Assembly: GCA_003258735.1 (NCBI GenBank)
Contig: QHME01000006.1
Location: forward strand, 1 to 64,000
Direction of reading: 5' to 3'
DNA: 64,000 nucleotides
Origin: Candidatus Melainabacteria bacterium
Lineage (GTDB): Bacteria; Cyanobacteriota; Vampirovibrionia; Gastranaerophilales; Gastranaerophilaceae
Shown here: positions 40,049 to 49,000 of the stretch, piece after piece
Numbering within the stretch: the first letter of the stretch is position 1
Layout of the letters: the number at the start of each line of letters is the position of its first letter
Position numbers and translations under genes: made by a program
Notes under the pieces: model-generated
Databases searched by the model: none
What the model was told of the DNA's origin: nothing
Seen by the model: only the letters and a program-made list of their open reading frames with translations

Positions 40049-41034
40049 CATTTCCCTTCTTTCTTAAATTTAACGGTGAATTTTGTTTCTATTTCCATTT
40101 CTGACGTAACTGAAATTTTACCGTTATAAGTTTCAATCAATGATTTAACAACAAAAAGTCCCGTTCCTCTTGAATTACTTTTTGTTGAAAATCCGTCTTT
40201 GAATATCTTTTTCAAATTAGATTTTTTTATTCCGTTGCCATTATCGCTTACGACAATTTTTATTTCTTTTGGCGTTGATAAAATAGATACATATATTTTT
40301 TTGTTGGAAACATCTGTTGAATTTAGTGAATCCATCGCATTTTCGATTAAATTTCCAAGCACTGTTATAAAAACATCTGACGGAATTCTTGTATCGTTTT
40401 CTTCCAGTGAACTTGATGAATCCAATGCAAAATGGATGCCAAGTTCTGATGCTCTAGCAAATTTCCCAATCAAAAGAGCGGCAATTGATGGAATTTTAAT
40501 TTGTTTAATAATGGTGCTTATTATTTCTTTTTGTACCATACTGACATTCATAATGTATTCAACTGCTTCATCGTATTTTTTCATTTGGATTAAGCCTAAG
40601 ATTACATGTAATTTATTAACAAAATCGTGATTATTTGCTCTCATTGATTCGACAAGATGTTTAACCCCGGTCAAATTTTCTGCAAGTTGTACGACCTCAG
40701 TTCTGTTTCTAAAAACAGCAAATGCTCCAACGATTTCACCATTATCATAAATTGGCATTCTATCAGAAATTACGTAATCATTTTTTAATGATTTCATCTG
40801 CACATTGAATTCTTTTTTGCCTGTCGTTAAGAGTTCACCTAATCTTGATGCAGGATAAATCTCATTCAAATCTTTACCGATAGGTTCACTTTCTGTTATA
40901 TGCAGCATTGGAATTGCTGATTTGTTTATAAATATAACTTTTTTGTTTTTATCAATTGCTAAGATGCCTTCCTCTAATGCCATAAGGATATCTTCACGCA
41001 ATTTAAACATTTCAAGTAATTTATTTTCATCCAT
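40048..41034 (-). CDS. CitA/DcuS-type sensor kinase lacking the periplasmic sensor
   Basis: A 328-residue histidine kinase. It has a PAS domain (about residues 13-110, EGILAIDKNKKVIFIN), a SPOB-like dimerisation helix with H136 (RANNHDFVNKLHVILGL), and an HATPase_c domain (LIENAMDSL, VSDNGNGIK, SRGTGLFVVKSL). CitA/DcuS kinases normally have two membrane helices around a periplasmic citrate/fumarate domain; here they are absent, so it must sense a cytosolic ligand through its PAS domain. It lies directly between the CoA transferase and lactonase genes and is the obvious partner of the CitB-type regulator two genes downstream. Confidence 0.88.
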   Translation of the reverse strand: MDENKLLEMFKLREDILMALEEGILAIDKNKKVIFINKSAIPMLHITESEPIGKDLNEIYPASRLGELLTTGKKEFNVQMKSLKNDYVISDRMPIYDNGEIVGAFAVFRNRTEVVQLAENLTGVKHLVESMRANNHDFVNKLHVILGLIQMKKYDEAVEYIMNVSMVQKEIISTIIKQIKIPSIAALLIGKFARASELGIHFALDSSSSLEENDTRIPSDVFITVLGNLIENAMDSLNSTDVSNKKIYVSILSTPKEIKIVVSDNGNGIKKSNLKKIFKDGFSTKSNSRGTGLFVVKSLIETYNGKISVTSEMEIETKFTVKFKKEGK

Positions 41035-41068
41035 AATTTTATTTTACCTTGAAATTACAACTTTGCTA

Positions 41069-42550
41069 TTAAATATTAGGAAATTTATACGCATCTTCAA
41101 TATCAACAGGCATTTCCTTGTACTCACAAGTGTTTATAGCCTTATCAAGATAATCGTACAATTCCTGTTTAAATTTCGGATGTGCACAATTTTCGATAAT
41201 TGTTTTGGCTCTTTCTATAGGGTCTAAACCTCTCAAATCTGCAACCCCTTGTTCTGTAATAAGTGCGTGGATTTCATGGATTGTATGGTCAACGTGACTA
41301 ACAAGTGGAACAATACAAGAGATTTCTCCATTTTTTGCAGTAGATTTTGTGATAAAAATTGATAGTCCAGCATTTTCGCAATAATCGCCAGAACCGCCGA
41401 CACCATTCATCAAACGACAACCGTTAATGTATGAAGAATTAGTGTTACCATAAATATCTGCCTCAATAACTGTGTTAATCGCAATTATACCAAGTCTTCT
41501 GATAACTTCGGGGTGGTTACTGATTTCTTGCGGTCTTAGTACAATTTTATCTTTATATTTTTCAAAGTTTTTAAAGAACTCATCAATCTTATCCCAAGAG
41601 ATTGTCAAGGACGTACCCGATGCACATTTAACTTTTCCTGCCTCAATAAGGTCGAAAATTGAATTTTGCAAAACTTCTGAATATACTGTTAAATCTTCAA
41701 AATCAGAATCTTTCAAACATTCTAAAACTGCATTTGAAACACTGCCGACACCTGCCTGAATGGGAGGAAGCGGATTACACAATCTTTTATGTTCAACTTC
41801 ATTTTTCAAAAAGTTAACCAAATTTTTAGCCATAGCATCAAATTCCGCATCAGATGGTACAACTTTCCTTCCATTATCCGGAATTGTGCTGTGAACAACA
41901 GCAACAACTTTATCAAAATCACATTTTATATAAGGTGTTCCAATTCTATCGTCAACTTTTGTAATTGGAATAGGTTTTGTATATGGAGGATTTTCAGGAG
42001 AATAAACATCATGAACCCCTTCTAAAGACGCTGGAACATAAGTGTTTACTTCAATTATAATTTTGTCCGCACATTCTGCATATATGTTAGAAGTACCAAC
42101 AGAAGTTGTCGGAATAATATTTCCGTTTTCATCAATCGCAGTTGCTTCAATTATTGCAACATCAACATGGTTTAAGAAATTTCTTTTTACCCATACAGGC
42201 ATCAAACCAAGCGGAACATCATGATAGCCGACTTTCCCGTCATTAATCGCATTTCTCAAATCTTTATTGGTTTGGTAAGGAATACGTTTTTTTAAAGCTC
42301 CTTTTCTTGCAAGTTCACCATCAAACTCATCTCCGAGAGAAGCTCCTGAATAAACTGTTAAATCAAGCTTTTCACCGTTATCTGCACGTTTGGCAAGCTC
42401 TCCTGCAATAACTTTAGGATACCCTGCAATCGTAAAACCACTGACACCAAGTGTCATATTAGGGTTTATAAACTTTGCAGCCTCAGCCGGTTCCATAACT
42501 TTAGTTAAATATCTTTTATCTCTAATCCTTTTTTCAAATTCTTTGTCCAC
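41069..42550 (-). CDS. cat1: succinyl-CoA:acetate-type CoA transferase / acetyl-CoA hydrolase family (Cat1-like)
   Basis: A 493-residue class I CoA transferase resembling Clostridium kluyveri Cat1, which moves CoA between acetyl-CoA and succinate. Motifs: MTLGVSGFTIAGYPKVI, GVGSVSNAVL, the catalytic glutamate in TVYSEVLQNS, NGVGGSGDYCENAGLSIF and LITEQGVADLRGL. I prefer the GTG at 42550 (GAGGT seven bases before it) to a TTG at 42583. It supplies succinyl-CoA for the divergent sucD-type gene. First of four genes in an operon with kinase, lactonase and regulator. A palindrome lies 37-53 bp upstream. Confidence 0.85.
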   Translation of the reverse strand: MDKEFEKRIRDKRYLTKVMEPAEAAKFINPNMTLGVSGFTIAGYPKVIAGELAKRADNGEKLDLTVYSGASLGDEFDGELARKGALKKRIPYQTNKDLRNAINDGKVGYHDVPLGLMPVWVKRNFLNHVDVAIIEATAIDENGNIIPTTSVGTSNIYAECADKIIIEVNTYVPASLEGVHDVYSPENPPYTKPIPITKVDDRIGTPYIKCDFDKVVAVVHSTIPDNGRKVVPSDAEFDAMAKNLVNFLKNEVEHKRLCNPLPPIQAGVGSVSNAVLECLKDSDFEDLTVYSEVLQNSIFDLIEAGKVKCASGTSLTISWDKIDEFFKNFEKYKDKIVLRPQEISNHPEVIRRLGIIAINTVIEADIYGNTNSSYINGCRLMNGVGGSGDYCENAGLSIFITKSTAKNGEISCIVPLVSHVDHTIHEIHALITEQGVADLRGLDPIERAKTIIENCAHPKFKQELYDYLDKAINTCEYKEMPVDIEDAYKFPNI

Positions 42551-42586
42551 AGTCTTTACCTCACTTACTCTTTCATTTACCAATAA

Positions 42587-42603
42587 TTTATCATATTGAT
42601 AAA
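42587..42603. promoter_or_regulatory. candidate operator in the divergent 4-hydroxybutyrate promoter region
   Basis: Perfect palindrome TTTATCA-TAT-TGATAAA. It lies between the divergent cat1-like and sucD-like genes, close to where the cat1 transcript would begin. A likely binding site for the linked CitB-type regulator, though not proven. Confidence 0.5.
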
Positions 42604-42702
42604 ATTTGTATGTACTAACGAAATTAAAAAAAGAGTTTGGAAAGTAAAGAAAGTTTTAAATAACGCAAAAAAATTTTTATACTTACAAAAGAATGTACAA
42701 AA

Positions 42703-42730
42703 TTGAATTACAAAACTAACATATTGCTAT
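42703..42730 (+). promoter_or_regulatory. weak putative promoter of the sucD-4hbD operon
   Basis: TTGAAT and TGCTAT at 16-bp spacing; the imperfect -10 is what one expects of an activated promoter. Confidence 0.35.
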
Positions 42731-42761
42731 AGGTTGAAATTGTAAGAAAGGAAATATAAAA

Positions 42762-44147
42762 ATGGAAAACGAAATTAGTGCAGAAGAATTGATTAATTCG
42801 TTAGTTGAAAAAGCTCATAAAGCTCAACAAGAATTTGAATCATTTTCTCAAGAACAAACAGATGCTATTGTTAAAGAAATTGGTAAAGTCGTTTATGATA
42901 GAGCTGAAGAATTAGCCAGAATGACAGTTGATGAAACTAAAATGGGTGTTTATGAAGACAAAGTTGCAAAATGCCACGGTAAATCAAAATGTATTTGGAA
43001 CAGTTTGAAAGGCAAAAAATCAGTAGGGATTATTGAAGAAAATAAAGAAACAGGAATTATTAAAGTTGCAAAAGCAAAAGGTGTAGTTGGTGCAGTAACC
43101 CCTGTAACAAATCCTGTTGTAACTCCAATGTGTAATATTATGTTTGCTATTAAAGGTCAAAACGCAATTATTATTGCTCCGCACCCAAGAGCAGAACATG
43201 TAAACAAATACGTTGTAGATCTGTTTAGAGAAATTTTGAAAAAACACAACGCTCCTGTTGATTTAATTCAAACAATCGAAAAATCATCAATTGATGCTAC
43301 AAATGAATTAATGAAAAAAGTTGATGTAGTTGTAGCAACAGGCGGTGGCGGTATGGTTAAAGCTGCTTATTCATCAGGTCACCCTGCATTAGGTGTTGGT
43401 CCTGGTAACGTTCAAGTTATTATGGATAGAGGAATTGACTACGAAGATGCCGTTAAGAAAATTATCATCGGCAGAACTTTTGATAATGGTATCATTTGTT
43501 CAGGTGAACAAGCCGTATTCATTCCAAAAGAAGATTTTAATAAAGTTCTTGACTTGTTTAGAAAAAACGGCGTATTTGTTGTTGAAGATGAAGCATCAAT
43601 TAAGAAATTTGCTGATACAATCTTCCCTGAAAACGGTCCAATCAATAGAAAAATTGTTGGTCAATCTGTTCAAACAATTGCAAAACTTGCTGATGTTGAA
43701 GTTCCGGAAGGTACAAGAATGATTTTGATTAAGGCAAGGGCAATCGGTAAAGGCAACGGCGAACCTTTATGTCGTGAAAAAATGTGTCCTGTAATGATTA
43801 CTGCTCCTTACGATACATTTGAAGATGCTATTAAACTTGCTCAATCAGATTTGGAATACGAAGGAAAAGGTCATACAGCATCAATTCATTCAAATGATAT
43901 GGAACATGTTCGTTATGCAGGTGAAAATTTGACTGTAAGTCGTTTAATTGTTAACCAATCCTCATCAACAGGTGCAGGCGGCAGTTTGTATAATGGCTTT
44001 GCTCCAACTACAACATTAGGTTGTGGATCTTGGGGTAACAACAGTATTTCAGAAAACTTGAATTACACTCACTTAATTAACGTTTCTCAAATCGGACTTT
44101 ATAATAAGGATAAAAAAGTTCCGACAGATGAAGAAATTTGGGCTTAA
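42762..44147 (+). CDS. sucD: CoA-acylating succinate semialdehyde dehydrogenase
   Basis: A 461-residue aldehyde dehydrogenase that reduces succinyl-CoA to succinate semialdehyde with NAD(P)H, like Clostridium kluyveri SucD. Catalytic C246 is in NGIICSGEQAVF. Cofactor-binding and family segments are AKGVVGAVTPVTNPVVTPM, VVATGGGGMVKAAYSSGHPALGVGPGN (pieces) and TTTLGCGSWGNNSISENLNYTHLIN, which also marks PduP/AdhE-N relatives. There is no signal peptide and no microcompartment-targeting extension. Preceded by AAAGGAAA. Followed after 72 bp by the 4-hydroxybutyrate dehydrogenase gene. Confidence 0.88.
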   Translation: MENEISAEELINSLVEKAHKAQQEFESFSQEQTDAIVKEIGKVVYDRAEELARMTVDETKMGVYEDKVAKCHGKSKCIWNSLKGKKSVGIIEENKETGIIKVAKAKGVVGAVTPVTNPVVTPMCNIMFAIKGQNAIIIAPHPRAEHVNKYVVDLFREILKKHNAPVDLIQTIEKSSIDATNELMKKVDVVVATGGGGMVKAAYSSGHPALGVGPGNVQVIMDRGIDYEDAVKKIIIGRTFDNGIICSGEQAVFIPKEDFNKVLDLFRKNGVFVVEDEASIKKFADTIFPENGPINRKIVGQSVQTIAKLADVEVPEGTRMILIKARAIGKGNGEPLCREKMCPVMITAPYDTFEDAIKLAQSDLEYEGKGHTASIHSNDMEHVRYAGENLTVSRLIVNQSSSTGAGGSLYNGFAPTTTLGCGSWGNNSISENLNYTHLINVSQIGLYNKDKKVPTDEEIWA

Positions 44148-44219
44148 ATTTGTTGTTATAATAAATTCCGGATTGCATAATGTAGTCCGGAATTCTCCTA
44201 AAAGAAAGGATTTTTAATC

Positions 44220-45335
44220 ATGAAACAGTTAATATTAAAACCGGAATTGCATAAATTCCAAACTTGCAAAGAATTTGCAAAAGAATTTGAATTGGGGGAA
44301 GATGATTTAATTCTTACAAATGAATATATTTTTAATCCATATTTCAAAGAATTAAATTTGCCTGTAAAAACAATTTTCCAAGAAAAATTCGGTGCAGGTG
44401 AACCAACAGACATTATGGTTGATGCAATTATTAATGAAGCCGCAAAATATACTTTCAAAAGAATAATTGCAATTGGCGGTGGTACAATCATTGATATAGC
44501 AAAAGTTTTGGCAGTAACAAACGGAGAATCTGTCGATAAATTATACGACAAAAAAAATGAATTAAAGAAACATTATGAACTAATTATTATCCCTACAACT
44601 TGTGGTACAGGCAGTGAAGTTACAAATATTTCAATCATCAACAGAACAAGATTGGGTGTAAAAATGGGATTGACTTCGCCTGAAATGTTTGCACAAAAAG
44701 CTGTTTTAATTCCTGAACTTTTGAAATCATTACCGTTTAAAGTTTTTGCAACAAGTTCAATTGACGCTTTGGTACATTCTGTTGAATCAAGTTTATCCCC
44801 AAAAGCAACCGATTATTCCAAATTATTTGGTTATAAAGCTATTGAAATGATTATCACAAGCTATCAAAGACTTGTTAAAGAAGGTAAAGAAATTTTGCCT
44901 GATTTGATGGATACATTCTTGACGGCAAGCAACTTTGCTGGTATTGCGTTTGAAACAGCAGGTTGTGCAGCGGTTCACGCATTGAGTTATCCATTGGGTG
45001 CAAAATATCACGTTCCACATGGAGAAAGCAATTATGCCGTATTTACTGGTGTTTTGAAAAATTATATGGAAATTAAACAAGATGGCGAAATCGCAACTAT
45101 GAATGAATTTTTAGCAAACCTTCTTCATTGCGATGTAAAAGTAGTTTATGAAGAACTAGAAAACTTGTTGAATTCTGTATTGCAAAAGAAACCTTTGCAC
45201 GAATACGGTGTAACTGAAAAGGATGCAGAAGATTTCGCTGAAAGCGTAATGAAAACTCAAGGGCGTTTGATGGCAAATAATTTTGTTGTATTAGATTATG
45301 ATAGAGTATTAAAAATTTATAAGGAGTTGCTATGA
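44220..45335 (+). CDS. 4hbD: 4-hydroxybutyrate dehydrogenase (Fe-dependent alcohol dehydrogenase family)
   Basis: A 371-residue group III alcohol dehydrogenase, equal in length to the Clostridium kluyveri enzyme as I recall it, expected to reduce succinate semialdehyde to 4-hydroxybutyrate with NADH. NAD motif IGGGTIIDIAK, PTTCGTGSEVTN, metal ligands in SSIDALVHSVESS and AAVHALSYPLGAKYHVPHGESN. Its position directly after sucD supports the specific name. AAAGAAAGG precedes the ATG. The last four bases overlap the start of the next gene, indicating translational coupling. Confidence 0.86.
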   Translation: MKQLILKPELHKFQTCKEFAKEFELGEDDLILTNEYIFNPYFKELNLPVKTIFQEKFGAGEPTDIMVDAIINEAAKYTFKRIIAIGGGTIIDIAKVLAVTNGESVDKLYDKKNELKKHYELIIIPTTCGTGSEVTNISIINRTRLGVKMGLTSPEMFAQKAVLIPELLKSLPFKVFATSSIDALVHSVESSLSPKATDYSKLFGYKAIEMIITSYQRLVKEGKEILPDLMDTFLTASNFAGIAFETAGCAAVHALSYPLGAKYHVPHGESNYAVFTGVLKNYMEIKQDGEIATMNEFLANLLHCDVKVVYEELENLLNSVLQKKPLHEYGVTEKDAEDFAESVMKTQGRLMANNFVVLDYDRVLKIYKELL

Positions 45336-45640
45336 GCTTATTAGAAGCCGGTATGATGGCAAGCTTTGGATTAAGTTGGCCGATTGCAGCATACAAAACT
45401 TATAAATGTAAATGCGTACATGGAAAAAGCCTTACTTTTTCATATTTAATTCTATTTGGATATATTTGTGGAATTTTAAATAAACTTTTGCATAGTAATG
45501 ACTATGTAATTTGGATATATTACGCAAATGCAGCGTTTCTGTTGCTAGATATGTTTTTGTATTACAGATATAAAAATAATCCGGCCCAAAAAACTGCCGA
45601 ACTTCCGATAGAAATAAACGAAGAGGTGGAAATTGATTAA
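45332..45640 (+). CDS. PQ-loop/SemiSWEET-like small membrane protein
   Basis: A 102-residue protein with three hydrophobic helices (about 5-20, 36-52, 60-78) and a charged tail. The segment WPIAAYKTYKCKCVHGKSLTFSYLILFGYICGIL mimics the 'PQ-x-x-K-x-x-x-x-K-S-x-x-G-x-S' signature of PQ-loop transporters (pieces WPIAAYKTYK and GKSLTF). Three helices is the SemiSWEET size, which functions as a dimer. Its ATG overlaps the stop of 4hbD, so it may move the pathway's substrate or product, for example 4-hydroxybutyrate; inference from context only. AAGGAG precedes the start. Confidence 0.6.
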   Translation: MSLLEAGMMASFGLSWPIAAYKTYKCKCVHGKSLTFSYLILFGYICGILNKLLHSNDYVIWIYYANAAFLLLDMFLYYRYKNNPAQKTAELPIEINEEVEID

Positions 45641-45642
45641 CA

Positions 45643-45676
45643 AAAAACAGCATACTTTAAGTGTGCTGTTTTTATT
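45643..45676 (+). terminator. terminator of the sucD-4hbD operon
   Basis: AACAGCATAC and GTGTGCTGTT form a ten-bp stem (with one G-U pair), loop TTTAA, then TTTATTG. Located just after the stop at 45640. Confidence 0.85.
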
Positions 45677-45696
45677 GTATTAAATTTTTATTTTGT

Positions 45697-45873
45697 TGAT
45701 ATAGCAAAATATTCACAGGAAGCCACTGACACGAATTTGCAGGTGTGCTTCAGTGTATTTGAATAGTTTCTTACAATTAGAACTCTAATTCTCTTAAAAT
45801 TCGCGTGAATAGGGGCTAAAAGAGATTTATCATTACTCCCACAAATTATTAATCGGGATTGTAAACATTCCAT
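45697..45873. repeat. structured repeat B, right flank of the 4-hydroxybutyrate locus
   Basis: Aligns with 38390-38558 over its whole length at roughly two thirds identity by eye. The stem arms are CACGAATTT (45730-45738) and AAATTCGCG (45797-45805). The G-C pair of copy A is A-T here, a compensatory change. A 61-codon frame on the minus strand lies inside it, but copy A is interrupted by stops in the same frame, so I do not call a gene. The 395-bp gap 45641-46035 otherwise holds the terminator and the TATAAT before the next gene. Confidence 0.7.
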
Positions 45874-46035
45874 TTGACCAAGTCATTGTTCGTTCCCTAG
45901 TATAAGCCTGCAAATTTGTATAAAATAAGTAAGCGATTTTGTATAATATATTTAAACTGGCAAAAACGTTATGTATTGTATCTTTCCATAAAAAATATTT
46001 GTTTTGTATGTTTTTTTTATTATAATGTTATCGGA

Positions 46036-49000
46036 ATGAGGAAGCTAAAATCTAGACGAAGAAAAAATATATTATTATATTCAACTATTCTATCGTTAAT
46101 TGTTGGAAGTAATAGTTTTGCTATAGCAAAAGATGTTACTGTTTCTTCTGGTGATGAATTAAAAAAAGTAATACAAGAAATAACTGCTGAACCTACGAAT
46201 ACCAATATATACTTTGCAAATGACATTGATATTTCAGGGAAGGATATTACTGTTGGAACTAATGTTATTGAAATTGACGGTGGTGGAAAGAGCTTAATAA
46301 ATGAAAAGGATTCCAGATTTAAATTTGTTGACAATAGAAAATCAAGCTTAACTCTAAAAAACTTAAAATATGTTGGGAAAAACTCAAGTATAAATGTAAA
46401 TAATGCAAATACAACGATATCATTGGAAAATGTTGATATTAGTGGTAGAACAACATCTGCTGTCAAAGATGGACCTGTTTTGTTTTTAAAAGATTGTGAT
46501 ACAACCTTGAATAAGGTTAGTGTTTCTTCAAGCATAGTAAATATACAAAACGACAGTATTTATGGTGGAATTATAAATATTCAGTCGTCAAAATCCAAAG
46601 GAGTTATAACAGATTTAATAGATAATCAAATAACATCAGCCGGGAATGTTTTAGGTGGATTAATTTATAACAGACGAACTCTAACTCCTGTTGGTGGCTT
46701 GAATTTGGACGGTAACGTAAATGAAAATAAAGTTACTGCGAAAGTTAATATTTTCGGTGGAATTTTAAATAATGAGGGTAGCAGTATTCAATCCATAAAT
46801 TGGAATGAAGTAAAAGGTAATACTATAACAGCTACTAATAATGCGGTTACAGGTGGGTTTATACAAAACAAACTTGGAACGATAGATAACTTGTATATTA
46901 AGTCTTTTTCTGACAATACAATTATTTCTAATTCAAAAATTGATGGAGGCTTGATATACAATGAAGGTGGAACAATTAATGGGACCTTGAAAATTGAAGA
47001 AATAACTGGAAATACTCTAAAGGCAAAAACTGATTTCAACGGGTTAATTACAAATGTTGCTGGGAACATTAATTCAATTTCAATAGATTCTGTTTCAAAT
47101 AACAAATTTGAGATGAATTTTTTACGTGGAGGAGTAATAAATCTTCAGGGTGCAAAAGTCAATGACATAAATATTGGGGAAATTAATAATAACAATATTA
47201 TTGGAATTAATGATAGCACTATTATTGGTCGTGAAAATTCTACTTCTACCGGTTTTGTACTGTATTTAAGAGAATTGCCAACAGATGCCAAAATTTCATC
47301 TAGTATCGGAAATGTTACAGTAGGTCAAATTAAAGATAATACTATTGAATCGACAAATATAACTTCTCTGTTGCTGCGAACTGCACTAGTTCCAGTGGAA
47401 GATGCTATTGTTATATCAAAAAACGGTAATATAACTGTTGATGATATTAGTAATAATAATTTGGTTGCTATTGATTGTGATGATAATGCTCGTGGCGGAA
47501 TTATTTATAATTTTCTTTATGGTGGCGTGAAAACAATAAATACTACGGTTAGTCTTGGAGATATAAATTTAAAACAGGTTTCTAATAACCGTTTAGAAAG
47601 CACAATTTCAACATCAACTTCTGGCGAAACTAAGGCTTTGGGTGGCAGGCATGCTTCCGGAGGAATTATTGCAAATTCAATCCAATCTTGTCAGGGAAAT
47701 GCTATTATTAAAAGTATTAATGGTGAATATATCGGCAATTCACTTGTTTCAAAGTCAAAAATAATGGATGCAAGTGGTGGTGTAATTTCCAATTCTATTA
47801 ATGGACAAGGAAATGCCTTTGTCGGAATTGGTTATACACTTGATGAAAATAATAAAATAATTCCTGTCGCAGATGCGATTTTGGGAACTTACAAAAATAA
47901 CTCTGTGCAAGCAACAGAGCTTTCCTCAAACGGCGGTGTTATAGCAAACCATGTTGAAAAAAGTCTGGAGCATAATGATATTGCTCAAATAGGGAATATC
48001 AAAGCTTATTTTAGCGGAAACTATGCTTTATCCACTAAAAATAGTGCTTACGGTGGAGCAATAGCAAATTTTTACGCAAAATCAGAAGAAGATTATAAAA
48101 ATGCTATTATTGATTCAATAAATAGCATTTTTGAAAATAACTATGCAAAAACAGAATCTGCAGATGCTTCAAAAGGTGCGTATGGTGGTGCAATTGTTAA
48201 TACTGCAACTATTAAAGCAATAAATAATTCTATTTTTAAAAACAATTATGCAAGCTCTATTAATGGAAGTAGTGCGCATGGTGGTGCAATATACACAAGA
48301 CAAGATTTGGTTATTAATGCGAATAATAATGGATTGTCTGAATTTACAGGCAACTATGTTTCAACTGACGGTGGAGCGACAAAAAATTATGAAGCAATTA
48401 ATGTTGGGGCATCAGGAAAAACTCTTACATTAAATGCAACTACAAACGGTACAATATTATTAAATGATTATATTAATGGTGTAAGTGGTTATAATGTTTT
48501 ATTGACCGGTGATTCTACAGGAACAATTAAACTTTTTGATAACGCAGATATTAAAGGTGGGGCGAATGTTACTGTTGATGGAGATGTTGTTATTGATACG
48601 GCAGATGGGGTAATTCAAAATTTTTCAGAATTTAATTCATTAAATTCAAGTGAAAGTGCTAGATATAACATTGATATAGATTTGTCAAAAGCAAATGGTA
48701 ATAAGTTAGATTACGCAGTAGGTGACAAAATTTCTGATGGATTTACAACAAAATCGACTTCAAATGGTGGTTCTGTTACTTTGGATAGGTTGAATTTTGT
48801 AAATGCTTCATTAAATGAAGATATCTTAAATAAAAATTTGAAAGTTCAAATAATTCAAAATAATGATAATACAAATAATTTACAACTTGCGTTGAGTGAA
48901 AAATTAACACCATTTGTTTCCTCTGCCGGAATAATATCACAGATTGTAAAAACAGAAACGAAGGATTTGACACCAACGGTCAATTATAAGGACATTTTTG

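Noticed and set aside
1052..45335. Assigning the alcohol dehydrogenase at 1052 to the 4-hydroxybutyrate pathway
   Set aside because: It belongs to the same enzyme family as 4hbD but is 40 kb away and has its own promoter and terminator, so there is no evidence for a shared role.
45688..45873. 61-codon frame on the minus strand
   Set aside because: It lies entirely within structured repeat B, and the corresponding stretch of repeat A has stop codons, so the sequence is not conserved as protein.
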